Positions 36,601-46,278 of a DNA stretch of 64,000 nucleotides are shown one piece after another. The notes under the pieces were generated by a model. That model did no database searches. It had not been told where the DNA came from and worked only from the letters and a program-made list of their open reading frames with translations. The translations under genes and the position numbers were made by a program. The stretch is from Isoetes taiwanensis (lineage: Eukaryota > Streptophyta > Lycopodiopsida > Isoetales > Isoetaceae), in the NCBI GenBank assembly GCA_021234155.1, contig JAJEKV010000046.1, forward strand, positions 5,151,012-5,215,011. The letters run 5' to 3'. Within the stretch, counting starts at the first letter, position 1. Every line of letters starts with the position of its first letter.

Positions 36601-37857
36601 TACAGATCTTGTCCTCAGTAGAGAGAGTGACTGTTCACACTTTGCTTCCAGCTTTCCCTCTGAAAGGTTAGCACAAAACTCGGGCCACCACTTGATAAAA
36701 CATATGATTACTCTTGATGTACCTTTTAAAACACTGCCAGAATGGTCTTGCAATGTACCTATACTTTTTTGCTCATTTAAGAGATCATGTTATTGTGCAA
36801 CCAAGCTTGCCTGAGGAAGGATCCAGAGGAGGAGTGGGTAAATGATTGAAGAACTTCCAAAAGCCAGCCCTTGTCTAAAAGTGATCCTGCATTATGTAAT
36901 GAAAACATCAAACTTACAGACCTCAGAATTCTTAAGAAACTCCTTCCCACAAAATCCATCCATATTAACAGTCTTGAGTGTGAATTGAACACACTCAATG
37001 ATGTATCTACATTACTCATTGCATTGCAAGAAATGTATAAAATGTAGAATGTTATGTGCATACCCGTCTATGTTTGGCCTGTAATTGAGCACCCGTAGAA
37101 GTTCCATTACCCAGCTTATTGTTGCTTCAGGGCACCCCAAATCTGCATCCTTTCTCTGGAACCAACTCAGTATCAGGACCAGAGGACAAGACTCATTTTT
37201 CAGACTATGCACCATGACATGTAGGGTATGACTGTTGGGTCTACCAAACTTCACATATAGAGGATGACCGTTGATCTAGTTCTTAGTGGCACCACATGTA
37301 AAGGTCCGATAGTTATACATGACTGTTGGATCTAGTTCTTGGTAGCACCGCATGTTAAGGTCTGATAGTTAGCTTGCGACTTACATTGGTGTTACGAACA
37401 CGTAGACAATGTGCTGAAGAATGCAGAAATATGCAGACTCTCTTGTCGTGATCATATATGACCTAAACTAAGATTCCTAAATGCAGGGATCCCAGTATGG
37501 CGATCAACCTTAAATCAGCTACATTTCAATTATGTCATGGTGTAAACGCGTATTCCGAACTCCTGGAACCTCAGGAAAAAAAAGAGCTAAAGAAAAAAGA
37601 GGAACTGGTAAGAAATTCACCTGACCAGGCTGAATGAAGCTAAGCACACGGACGAGAAGCTCGCGTAGTTGCTGGGGACTCAGTTGGCTGCCATATACAA
37701 TCGAAACTAAGAAGTGAATGGCAACCAAATTCACGCTAACGTCATGAAAGCAATGTAAAGATACCTACCATAACTCTACCAAAGAGTGGTTATACTGCAG
37801 AGGCTCCGAGTTCAAAAGCTTCACGATTGCATGAGCATCCGACGGGGTTGCTTCCAT
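24671..37857 (-). CDS. IFT81: Intraflagellar transport protein 81, 12 exons visible
   Basis: Exons by high-to-low coordinate: 37857-37769 (ATG), 37687-37621, 37155-37064, 36886-36811, 33608-33336, 33037-32917, 30226-30093, 28756-28667, 28201-27962, 27605-27404, 26308-26077 and 24789-about 24671. Every junction joins in phase with no stop. The first exons form the N-terminal calponin-homology-like tubulin-binding domain (QLSPQQLRELLVRVL, TFRQGLAFGSSSIIYPLLLW). The rest is coiled coil with family landmarks KKRAYLAQFL at the CH/coil junction, ENKR..LQALE, and ELKQYVESLRMKSTMYK. IFT81 pairs with IFT74 in the IFT-B core and helps carry tubulin into cilia, which in land plants means motile sperm. 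The 3' end is not resolved. The gene looks intact and its introns are full of retroelements. Confidence 0.88.
29100..29445 (+). pseudogene. LINE ORF2 C-terminal fragment in IFT81 intron 7
   Basis: The plus strand encodes KVRYSMGQFRMPFHQLEIE followed by SREGRKCPMFDPNMVESEEH, the zinc-binding tail seen in the LINEs at 31.5 and 38.1 kb (GSHKLHIETGR...CSVCTDGDIEDEEH). The second Cys pair is decayed. It lies antisense to IFT81. Confidence 0.6.
29820..29990 (+). repeat. Possible LTR remnant in IFT81 intron 7
   Basis: The text tgttagattagtatgtatgtc...ggtcttaaatactgtatgtgttatgg...cttaataaatctttcttt has the layout of a short copia-type LTR: a T/A-rich start, a TATA-like taaatact and a cttaataaa polyadenylation-like end. 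No partner LTR was found, so the call is tentative. Confidence 0.35.
30840..31467 (-). mobile_element. Ty1/copia pol fragment (RT end and RNase H) in IFT81 intron 6
   Basis: Minus-strand text in order: CLMTNCKPA and FMQAPKQSD (end of RT), then YTDAEHCGND (first RNase H aspartate), TSTIEAEL, and YSDNSGAMHLSKTINFIPRS. These are standard copia landmarks. Stops and the missing block between them show decay. Confidence 0.75.
31540..32265 (+). pseudogene. LINE ORF2 C-terminal fragment in IFT81 intron 6
   Basis: About 31585-31760 encodes IERFSDKFLIKMIMSKATVP and LDAAFELVTYMHRV, matching the post-RT region of the 38-kb LINE (VESIQKLFLQEEFGIKQQTP). After a gap, about 32105-32260 gives a C-terminal zinc-tail relic (NEIEDEEHFVF). 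It is antisense to IFT81. Confidence 0.6.
33890..36800. other. Large IFT81 intron 4 with repeats and a copia scrap
   Basis: The intron runs 33609-36810. At about 36240-36315 the plus strand encodes SREAAKCQEWQHAMNEEYKAL, the N-terminal edge of copia RT. A 41-bp tandem duplication (about 35715-35795, ctggtat(g/c)tcatggcataacc) and a roughly 90-bp one (about 35942-36115, ggtacctgttggcacattgc) also lie here. The rest is AT-rich with no coding signal. Confidence 0.6.
36801..36815 (-). other. GC-AG intron donor in IFT81 intron 4
   Basis: The coding strand reads CCTCAG|GCAAGC, with the donor GC at 36810-36809. The partner acceptor is CTATACAG at 33609-33616. The join gives LWILPQIIMLKKRAYLAQFL, which matches the family in length with no gap. 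A strong match to the consensus either side of the GC is typical of GC-AG introns spliced by the major spliceosome. Confidence 0.75.
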
Positions 37858-38041
37858 TGTTACAACCGGATCAAATTGCATAATTGCATGTACATGTGGA
37901 CGCTGCCAAATTCTGTTCCCTAGCACCTATATAACAAGTCAAAATTATGTTACACTCCACGATGTGGGGGGTTGTTAAGTTAACCAACCGTAACCAATTA
38001 TGATAATATCTAGGCTATATACATCTACATCCTTGTAATGT

Positions 38042-38070
38042 ATATAATAATAATAATAATATTTATTATC
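38042..38070. repeat. Short (AAT)n microsatellite
   Basis: The run ataataataataataat lies just upstream of the IFT81 start region, between the gene and the LINE fragment. Confidence 0.85.
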
Positions 38071-38111
38071 ATGCCCCTTAGGACCTTGAGGTCATGGAGC
38101 AGCAGTTACAC

Positions 38112-39575
38112 TTAAATGCTTAATTGTACTTGAATCAGAAATGATCTATGAGATTCAACCTTTTTAAGATAACATCCTAGAGTTTTTGGATCCATATTCA
38201 GGAGGCTATGAAAATTATGAAAACAGATGCCAAAGGAATCTCTAATTTCTGCATATGCTGTGCATGTTAAGAACACATGCTCCTCATCCTCGATATCTCC
38301 ATCTGTGCATACCGAACAAACCCGGTTATCTCTTGGGATACCTGCCCATCTGCCCGTCTCTATGTGGAGCTTATGGGAACCTGTGCGGTATCGTGCAATG
38401 GTCTGCTTCAGGTGTAGTGGAAGCCTGGCCCGAAGGTATGCTTGGTCCGAATACACAATCATCGGATTTATCTCCTTCATGTAATATATCATCTTAGTGC
38501 CAGGTTCTTCCCAAATTCGCTTCAATGCTAGTGATTGCACCAAGTCTCATACACCAATTTCGGAGTCAGGCCAATCCATTCTACTTATACCCCAACTTGC
38601 AGCCCAGTCCAACGCATCCTTATACCAGCCCGCAGTCATGGAAGCTTCCATTGCCTTTCTGGGAATTCGATCGTCATCCAAAGTAAATAATCTGTTCACA
38701 AACGTGATGATCTGGATCAGTGCTTCCGCCTCAAGTGATAGTAAACCCGCTTCTGCCAGCATAATAGGATATGGGGTTTGCTGCTTAATACCAAACTCCT
38801 CTTGCAAGAATAGCTTCTGGATACTCTCAACCTGCTTCCATAATCCTTTAGACAGAGCTGGTCCCCAGATTGGAGCACCATATAGGATTACTGTTGGGAC
38901 CAGAGTTTTGAAGAGTAATCTCCTCAACCCCCAATCTTGTAATGATGCCTTACGACATCGCCGGAGCATTCCGTATAAGGCTGTTTTTCCTCCTGCTATT
39001 CGCTTCTTAATGCATTCTTTCCACTTATAATTTGAGCTGAAATCTAGGCCAAGGTATTTATAATTACTCACAGTTTCCAATGCTTCTCCATTGTACGTGA
39101 AGTGTGGTTTGTTTGTGGTGCCACACACCATGATCTTGGATTTAGACAAATTCACTTTCATTTTCTTAGCCATGCAGAACTCGCTCAAGGTTTGTAGGTG
39201 TCTCTGGAGGCATGCTGGGGTGTCTGCCAGTAGCACTACGTCGTCAGCGTAGAGTAGCAGTTGGATCACGTAATCCCCTAGCTGAGTTCCCACAGTCCCC
39301 TCTTTCTCCATCCATGATTGCAGCTCATCTATGTATAACCCAAAAAGGGTGGGTGATAACGGACAGCCCTGTCTCACCCCTATTGTGCTTTGGACTTCAC
39401 AGTCAAATTATCTGCTAATCGTGCTATAACTTCTTTATACAGGTATGAGAGTGATCGGGACCCCAATCTCCTTCATTCTATTTCCCAGCCCATCTCTTGG
39501 TACTGTATCGAAGGCTTTGGAGAAATCAATGAATGCAAGAAATATATGTTCTAGGTAATCTTCATTAGGAGGACA
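38112..39575 (-). pseudogene. 5'-truncated LINE: RT and C-terminal zinc domain
   Basis: On the minus strand RT begins abruptly with FIDFSKAFDTVPRDGLG at about 39490-39545. A few stops follow, then a 276-codon open frame (39377-38547) with RQGCPLSPTLFGLYIDELQ, LLLYADDVVLLAD (YADD box), MKVNLSKSKIMVCG, YKYLGLDFS and VILYGAPIWGPALS. A last segment (38543-38112) carries RYRTGSHKLHIETGRW and the Cys-rich CSVCTDGDIEDEEHVFLTC. It is the best-preserved copy here of the lineage that also gave the nested LINE and the intron fragments. The missing 5' half is usual for LINE insertions. It lies about 250 bp upstream of IFT81. Confidence 0.9.
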
Positions 39576-39576
39576 T

Positions 39577-40030
39577 TACGGCGGCGGCTCCACCATACGA
39601 GGCATACTCTTCATTAAGAGGGGATTTACGCAGCTCATTGGGAGGGCATTATGCCATATAAAAGGCCCAGCGGCTCCGCCATGGCAGTCCTCTACATGGG
39701 TGTTTGGTTAAATTACGCCAAATTAAATCGACACGTGGCAGTGAAAGAAATGGCTACGGCGGAAGATGGCCCTATTTTTTATCTTCTCCGGCAAGGATGC
39801 AAGGGGGATTAGTGCAATGGATATGGCTGGAAGCGGAGCTGCTCGATTACGAAGTTGCTCGGAGGCAAAAGCAAGGACGCGGTATATTTCAGGGTCATGA
39901 GCTTGCAAATGCTCTTGTTGATCGCGTCTCATCTGTGCGCCTTCGGGCTCTCCAACGACGTGCAAAAAAAAAAACTCTACATGGCGGCGCCGGGGAAAGA
40001 TTGTTTGTGATAAGAATTGCATAATTTTAC
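39577..40030 (+). other. TATA-like box and short frames, no assigned gene
   Basis: At about 39655-39664 catataaaagg is a good TATA box. Twenty-odd bases later an ATG at 39679 opens a 43-codon frame (start MAVLYMGVWLNYAKL), while a second frame is open to 40024 but lacks a matching ATG. The region is more GC-rich than its neighbours. It could be a small gene or the edge of a repeat with cattacg/cattatg words. Confidence 0.25.
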
Positions 40031-40559
40031 AGTAATTTAACATGTTTATTATGCAAATATAATCCTAAATTATTGAGCTTATTTGATAAGTTTATCCATA
40101 ATATATATTGTATGTTACGTAAACCACAAGCACCCCTCTCCTGCCGAAGCGATGCTTGTCCTTCCTCTAATCCTATCTTGAAGAATTATTTATTTGTTGG
40201 TAATTTCTTGGTCTACCTACTCTAAGTGGTGCCGCTCAAATATCAAGTGAGTGCAATTATTTACAGTTACACAATCATCTACAGTCATTTTAACACAATT
40301 ATTTGACACAAGTTTACACAATTAATTTAACACAAACAGTTCATATTGAAGAGTTTAAACTCATTACATTGAGAACATTTAATATCAAATCATGTTTCTT
40401 TTGCTGAATTGACAAAAAGGAATCTATTTGCATAAAAGTTTCTTGCTTCAGCAAGCTTAAACAAAAGGATAAAAAAAAACTGGCTGTTTACATTAAAAAA
40501 GAACATGGTTTCTATCAACTACCATTATCCTTCATGCTTTCACTATCTGCAGACAAAAC

Positions 40560-41211
40560 GAAAGTGCAACCATTGAACGTTGCTCCCACAAATGATTGCC
40601 CATCTGCATAACCAAACATTAAGTTAATTTTCATATCAAACAAACCTACTTATCAAATTAGTCATAAAAATAACTTACCATAGTTTTGCACAAAAGTTTG
40701 TGCTCCAGGAAAGTATTTCGCTGCGAAGGAGTACTTTTAATCATTGTCGTTATCGAAATCATTGACCAACTCATAATTTGGTACAAAACTGGGATGACAG
40801 AAGAGTTGTTTGCTGAAACTTGAATCACACTATTATTGGCGCCATTCTTCAAATCAGTAGCAACTTTACGATGATCATCAATTTGAGCAGGAACATCTGC
40901 AATCAATAAACATTTAAAAACAAAATAGTAAAGAAATCTAAGAATTACCTGCAATCGTAGTATCATCGCGAACAGGAAGGTTTAACAAACTAGAATTACC
41001 AGTAAAAACGTTATCTGCAAAAAAACCTACTCAAAACTAGCTACTAAACCTACTCAAAATGAACTAGGAAAATCAAATAGAAAACTATTCGAAATTAATA
41101 AGAAATTACCTGCAACTGAAGTCTGACTGTAAACAGGAACCTTTGACGAATGGTTTCCCACTAAGTTCTTTTCCTTCTCTTTAATCATTTCATTCAACAC
41201 ATTAGGATACA
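40560..41211 (-). other. Downstream tail of the recombinase locus
   Basis: Short minus-strand open blocks separated by introns or stops (LNEMIKEKEKNLVGNHSSK near 41190-41140, DVPAQIDDHRKVATDLKNGANNSVIQ near 40890-40820) could be C-terminal exons of the same protein, with acceptor-like (t/g)cag before several of them. The blocks have Ser/Asn-rich composition and no domain. Confidence 0.3.
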
Positions 41212-42426
41212 ATTTTAGTGCCATCGTCATTATATGGTTTACTCAATATACTCCTTGCCGCATTTACTTGAATTTCATTGCTCCGGTCATACCTAGTAGA
41301 AAGCACATTAGTAGTTACATGAAAGGAAATACAAAAATAAATAAGTCTTATGCCCTGTTATAAGTCTTCCAATCTCTGGTGGAACTAGAGCAAATGACAT
41401 TCTAGTAACATCAGACACACATCCACTTTTGTTACAAATATCAACGTCTAACAAAGACCCCATATACTTTAACCATTTGGTAATATTGTTCTTGCCTACC
41501 CTTGATTTCTGCAACCAGAGTTGATAGATAGTAAACAATTAAAAACAAACTAGTAAACAACAAATAAGCAAAAGATAAATCAAGAGTACCTGACCACGAA
41601 AGTTTGAGATTGCTTGGCAGAAAAACCATTTTGGTTCAGATTTTCCCTTTGCATGTAAATGACGGTATACTGCTTATATGTTAGTACAAAATCATTCTCA
41701 AAGCTCCATATCACGGGCCTGAAATGGCTATCATCAAAGCAAGTTATAGAACTCTCCCATGTCTTACTATTTCTCTCATTATACAGCAAATATTCATGGC
41801 TGCCATCAAAAGCCAAATCCAAGTCCACATCCTTGACATCATAAAGCTCCTGAGCACCTCTGATTGCAAATCTAGTAACCACGTGAAAGTAAAGTTTCTT
41901 CAAAATCCCTTTCAGATGTATGATCTAATAGTCCATATCAGCCAATAGGTCATGCTCGGTACTATAAGAAATTGCTTGTGCTTTTTTCTTTTTCGTACCA
42001 ATACCTAAAGCTCTAGCTTTTGATGCCATATGAACAAATGCCGACCTAGCAGAACCAAAAAGATCGTCTTTCAAAATGTTAAATTTTGGCTCCCTTTCAC
42101 CAGTAGCATTAAGTCTTGCTTCTTGTTTTTTCCTGATAATTCTTTCTATTGACTTCAATAAGCAATGAAGACTAAAACAGAAAACAATCAATTAGAAACA
42201 ACCAAGAAATAGAAGATTCTCATCCTTGAATTAGCCTGAAGTTTGTCCCATTTGTTCTTCAACTGCCTCAATTCCACCAAACCTGGCACTATGAAGGTCA
42301 ATCTTTTTAAAATTTCCTTCTATTGTGAATTGGAAAGATTGATATTACCATTGTTATGGGCCTTGACTTCCATGATATGGCTCAATAATGCACTGATGGC
42401 ATTATCCGACCATTTCAAAGGTGATT
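41212..42426 (-). pseudogene. Myb/SANT-like domain plus Crypton/DUF3504-like tyrosine recombinase, degenerate
   Basis: Exon 1-like block (42426-42236): SPLKWSDNAISALLSHI to LRQLKNKWDKLQ, a Myb/SANT-like domain, with one TAG at 42320-42322. Block 2 (42191-about 41590): basic N-terminal core (RKKQEARLNATGEREPKFN, ASKARALGIG), one TAG at 41925-41927 in the same frame, then VTRFAIRGAQELYDVKDVDL (box I arginine) and EYLLYNERNSKTW. Block 3 (41508-41333): VGKNNITKW, NKSGCVSDVTRMS and RLITGHKT. Block 4 (41292-41212): LYDRSNEIQVNAARSIL, supplying the candidate nucleophile Tyr, joined by a putative 40-nt intron. This order matches tyrosine recombinases of the Crypton/DUF3504 type. The box II His and Arg appear replaced by Lys and Cys. 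Block joins are tentative. No reverse transcriptase is nearby, which argues against DIRS. Confidence 0.68.
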
Positions 42427-43036
42427 TTCACTTTGCTTTTGGCACCATTGTGTCGGAATTTGGATCCATATATAACTATCAATGCTTGGAATTTTCCACA
42501 AGAAACAGAATTTTGATTTACATGCCCTGCTTCAAAGTTTGTCCTTCTAGCACAAACTGTTGTGGAATAATGATCTGCTTCCAATTCTCTTTGGCTCATT
42601 TTGAATAGCAAGTGCTTGAATTACAGGGCAGAAATTGATCCGATCATTTTCTTTGGTTTTCTTGGTTGAAATTCCTTCTCACGCCGAACAAAGGTCTTCG
42701 AATGATCCGAAGCCCTTATCATATTATCTGAGAGTCTAGAATTTAGAAGATAATCAAGAATGAAGATAATCAAGTTTCTGCCATGAAGTCCCCATTCCAT
42801 TTTCCGAAATAAAAAAACTGAATTATGCAAAAAAGTGAGACAAGAATGTAAAAATTTGAAGCTCAGCAATACTGCCAGAATACAGGGAATTGCGAGAAGG
42901 CCAAAATACGAGGCAAAAAACATTCCGGCAGGGGTTAAGCTTAACTGGCATAACCCGATGGGAAACGACCCATCCTCACGGGCAATAAAAGGTGAGAGTA
43001 GTTTTTTTCCACTCTCACCTACCTCTCGCACCTCTC

Positions 43037-43360
43037 CCAGGGATAGGTTCTGTACGTACGAAATTATTTTTCTAGACGTATAAAGTCTAAAAATACGTAT
43101 TTTTAGGTTAAATACGTATTTTTCGTATTTTTAACCTGCCGGCCGGAAAAAAAAAATTTACGCGAAAATAATTTCGTGTAAGCGAAAGCTTGAGTTTCGC
43201 GTCGCGAACTCTTTCCAGGTTTCGCGTAAATGAAACCTACAGGTTCGCTTACGCGAAACTTTTTTTAGTTCGCGTAAGCGGTTTTATGAAGGATTTTCGC
43301 GTAAGCGAAACAGTAGTTTTCGCTTACGCGAAATTTTTTTAATATATATAGAGGCGCTGT
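43037..43360. repeat. Cluster of CGTAAGCG palindromes with a shared leader
   Basis: From about 43150 to 43335 the motif ttcgcgtaagcgaa or its complement ttcgcttacgcgaa, with variants, recurs at least seven times in both orientations, so the segment can fold into many alternative stems. It is preceded by gggataggttctgtacgt and aaatacgtattttt words that recur, reversed, at 51264-51281 and about 52503. It is followed by atatatatagaggcgctg, a TATA-like site. No coding. Confidence 0.75.
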
Positions 43361-44280
43361 TTCAGTTTTTTTGTGCAGAACAAAATAATCCTTCTGCGTC
43401 CTGCTCCACAACCTGTGCCCCTTTGCCTTTTTTTTACCTTTTTCTTAGTTTGTAGGCAAACTTAGTTAGTTTTTTCTTGTTGTTTCTTTTATTGTAGGTC
43501 TAGGATTCCTCCATAGTGAGGCCCTCGCCTGTTGCCCCCCTCCATCGAGGGGCGTGACGATGGTGAGCGTCTTGTTCTATGGATGAATCCAGACTGATTT
43601 TCGTAGATAGTTGAGATTATGAAAATAATGAGAAAAAAAAAACAATAAAACAAAAACAAAAGAAAACAAGGTGCTGCGCACGAGGGGTTGCCCTTCGGTG
43701 GCTCGAAAGTGTGTTTTCATGTTTCGTTTTTTTGTGTTGGATTTTGTTTGTTTTGTGTGGAGTCGTGTAAATGATATGAACACGGGTTGTCATTTTTACT
43801 CTCTCGCTCGGGGATCTACAAAACTCCATACAACAGGTATGAGGAGGGCTGGATGTTAAACCAAGTCTTTCCAAATCGGCAGCCCACCCTATCAATGTCA
43901 TTCTATACTTAGTTGGGATACTCGTCCCTAGGTTCCAGAGCATGCCTGAGATTCATCTTAATAATGCAAGTTTGAGATTCCTCTTAACTAACAATAATAA
44001 TCTAGCCACGCCTAAAGTGGAGGCGGTTACATAAAGTTAAAACTTGGCTCATAAGCTAGTGAGACCAAACTCCATATGGCAAACCTTCTACTGGGTGCCA
44101 TGTAATGCTTCCTGTTACTTGAACCAGAAGCATAGATTAGCAGGCGGATCGATGTCAACGATTCATATTGCTTGGTTCTTCTCCATCTAGTTAGAATAGA
44201 ATCAATTACACGAATTAGAAGCTAGGTACACCGGTATTACGTAAAACAGACACCAAAGTTAAAGCGCATATTATATATCC
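43330..44280. other. Non-coding stretch with a dispersed repeat
   Basis: A segment containing caaggtgctgcgcacg, ggttgccc and gagtgtgttttcatgttt at about 43668-43722 also occurs at about 281-340, in both cases after an A-rich run. The rest (43740-44280) has no supported feature. Confidence 0.5.
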
Positions 44281-44333
44281 CTGTCTAGTTGAAATCGGAA
44301 AATCCATCCCTTGCCCAGCCGGACTTATATGAT

Positions 44334-44681
44334 ATGGGAGTAGCAAAGTCACGGAATATCGCCTATGCCATTCTCATTCCCCAAACTCTTGAATGGCCCT
44401 TCTTTATAAAAAGGCAACCGCATAATGGACCTGAAAAATGTATTGATTGGTTGGATAAGCATGAGAAGCGGGAACACTTGTGTATCGGGAACATGTGGTT
44501 GAAGCGAAGACATGTACCGGCTAGGAAGTACACCCGTCGCGGATATAAGCTTCTTTCAACTTTTGGGGAGATCCATATTGTAAGCAAAAACCTTGTAAGT
44601 CAGTATAATTATTCAATTCCACCGAATTTCGACCACCTCTGGCTGTGTGCTAGCAGAATTCCAAGTTCTTCATCTACATAG
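44334..44681 (+). CDS. Unrecognised open frame of about 115 codons
   Basis: It runs from the ATG at 44334 to TAG at 44679-44681. The product is basic with a Lys/Arg/His-rich middle (KHEKREHLCIGNMWLKRRHV, ARKYTRRGYKLLSTFGE). No domain is recognised and there is no homologue in the window. Length and composition are compatible with a decayed transposon ORF or a chance frame. Confidence 0.22.
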   Translation: MGVAKSRNIAYAILIPQTLEWPFFIKRQPHNGPEKCIDWLDKHEKREHLCIGNMWLKRRHVPARKYTRRGYKLLSTFGEIHIVSKNLVSQYNYSIPPNFDHLWLCASRIPSSSST

Positions 44682-44699
44682 AAATCATTGTTCTCTGAA

Positions 44700-45802
44700 A
44701 ATAATTTTCTCACTGAGTTTCCTATGCCAACATAGACGCCTTTGAACCGAAATTAGTGCATTCTTGTCGATCGGCTAGATTATTCCTTTTTTACCATTCG
44801 CCATTCTTTGTGACAAGGTACTCTCTCGCAATCTTCACCCACCCCACGGCTATGAAGAACCTATGAATTTATTGTCTTTTGCACATATACAATTATTCGT
44901 GAGCCGTTATGATATACCATGCTTTGAGGAAAATATCATCTAGGCGAGAGCACAAAACACACATGTAGAAAAATGTATCGTAAAGCTAAGCAATGCCGGA
45001 AAAACCTACGCCATCCCTAAGCATGTAAACACAGAGATCAACCAATTGCTATCATTCAAAACCCTAAGAGCCCAAGTAGAAAAGAGATTACTTTTCTTAA
45101 TAGAAAGCAACTTCGTGTATTACTTGTCCGAATCGAACACATCTGTCCATCTATAGCTAACTAAGCCAAAGCAACAACTTAGCCAAAAATACTATCTCTT
45201 CCATCACGCATCGGAGGTCCTCTTCAAAGGCATAAATTGGTATGCTTGCTTCATGTTCCTCCTTCACCAGTCATAGTGATGCGTGCAATGCACGTGCATG
45301 CGAGCACTTGCATGCATGCCGAGAAAAACTACATACATTCTCGAGACTAGACATTCTCGAAGCATATCTCCCCGCATCAAGCATTTCTTGAACCATTCGT
45401 AGAAGGCGGGAGAACTTAAAAATACCTGTTGTTATGCCCGAGAATCCCTCGCATCTGGGTGGTACCACGCACCCAAGATCTCAAACTATATACGCATGAG
45501 CTCAAGCTTCAAGATCGCATACCATAACGCAATCCGGTTCCAAAATTTCAATGCCCGAGAAGCCGCCATAACCGAATGCCGAAATGCATCGGGCCAATCC
45601 GGGCTTTGCCATATGGTGCCTACCGCATCATGCCTTTAAGGCGGTTCAAGAGCATCGACCTACAACAGGCTGACCACGGTTCTTCGGCAACCCGATTTTT
45701 AGCGATCACCCAAGATATTCTAAGCATATGCTGGCATATACCTGGATATACCCACAAACCCACATAAACAAGGGTTTGCCCCCCTAGGGGCAACCCAAAA
45801 AT
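44700..45802. repeat. Non-coding stretch ending in a dispersed repeat terminus
   Basis: The right end (about 45690-45802) resembles 5215-5335: atttttagcgatcac, several agcatatg/ggcatat words, acccaca(t/a) and a final ccccctaggggcaacccaaaaat. Upstream to 44700 is unassigned, with a GCATGC-rich patch near 45290-45320. Confidence 0.5.
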
Positions 45803-45883
45803 AAGAATTATAAATTTTGTTGCCTAATTGTGCCATGCCGAGGGTGGGTGTCATTGCTGCTGTCGAGGATTGCTAGGGTCAAC

Positions 45884-46263
45884 CTTTGTGGTTGATGTTG
45901 TGGATGCTCCCGAAATGTTTCCTCCCCACTTAGTCCTTGTGGACTAACCCCTTGTGTTGTTTGTGTATGTTTAAGACGGTACGCCCTGAGCTGAGAATGC
46001 AATATTCGGATGGAGAGTCTAGGGATGGGGGTGCGACAGCAGGAGCGTTTTCCAGAGTCATCCTCGGTGACTTATAAGGAGGACTTGTTGAGCTAGTAGG
46101 AGTTGTTAGCATGCCAAACTCAGATGAGCTTGGTCTTGTATGTAATTATCTGATCAATGGGACTAATACTTTATTGAGCAAGTATACGAGTACCTTGGAT
46201 GTTTAACTTAGATGTTAAACGTGTCGGTGCAACGGCCTAGGCCAAGGGGCTAGGTCCGTTTCA
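45884..46263 (+). repeat. Truncated 5' LTR
   Basis: The segment matches 49190-49570 almost base for base and ends in tttca. Sequence to the left of 45884 is unrelated to the 3' LTR. Confidence 0.85.
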
Positions 46264-46265
46264 GT

Positions 46266-46278
46266 TGGTATCAGAGCC
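46266..46278 (+). promoter_or_regulatory. Primer-binding site, initiator Met tRNA
   Basis: The sequence tggtatcagagcc, complementary to the 3' end of plant initiator-Met tRNA, lies two bases after the LTR end. Confidence 0.92.

Noticed and set aside
41577-41903. DIRS or Ngaro-type retroelement as the source of the recombinase
   Set aside because: No reverse transcriptase or RNase H lies nearby, and the GHKT plus YDR ending fits Crypton/DUF3504 enzymes better.
42621-43031. Minus-strand 136-codon open frame next to the recombinase as a further exon
   Set aside because: No splice site joins it in phase and the text shows no domain; its hydrophobic composition reflects T-rich DNA.
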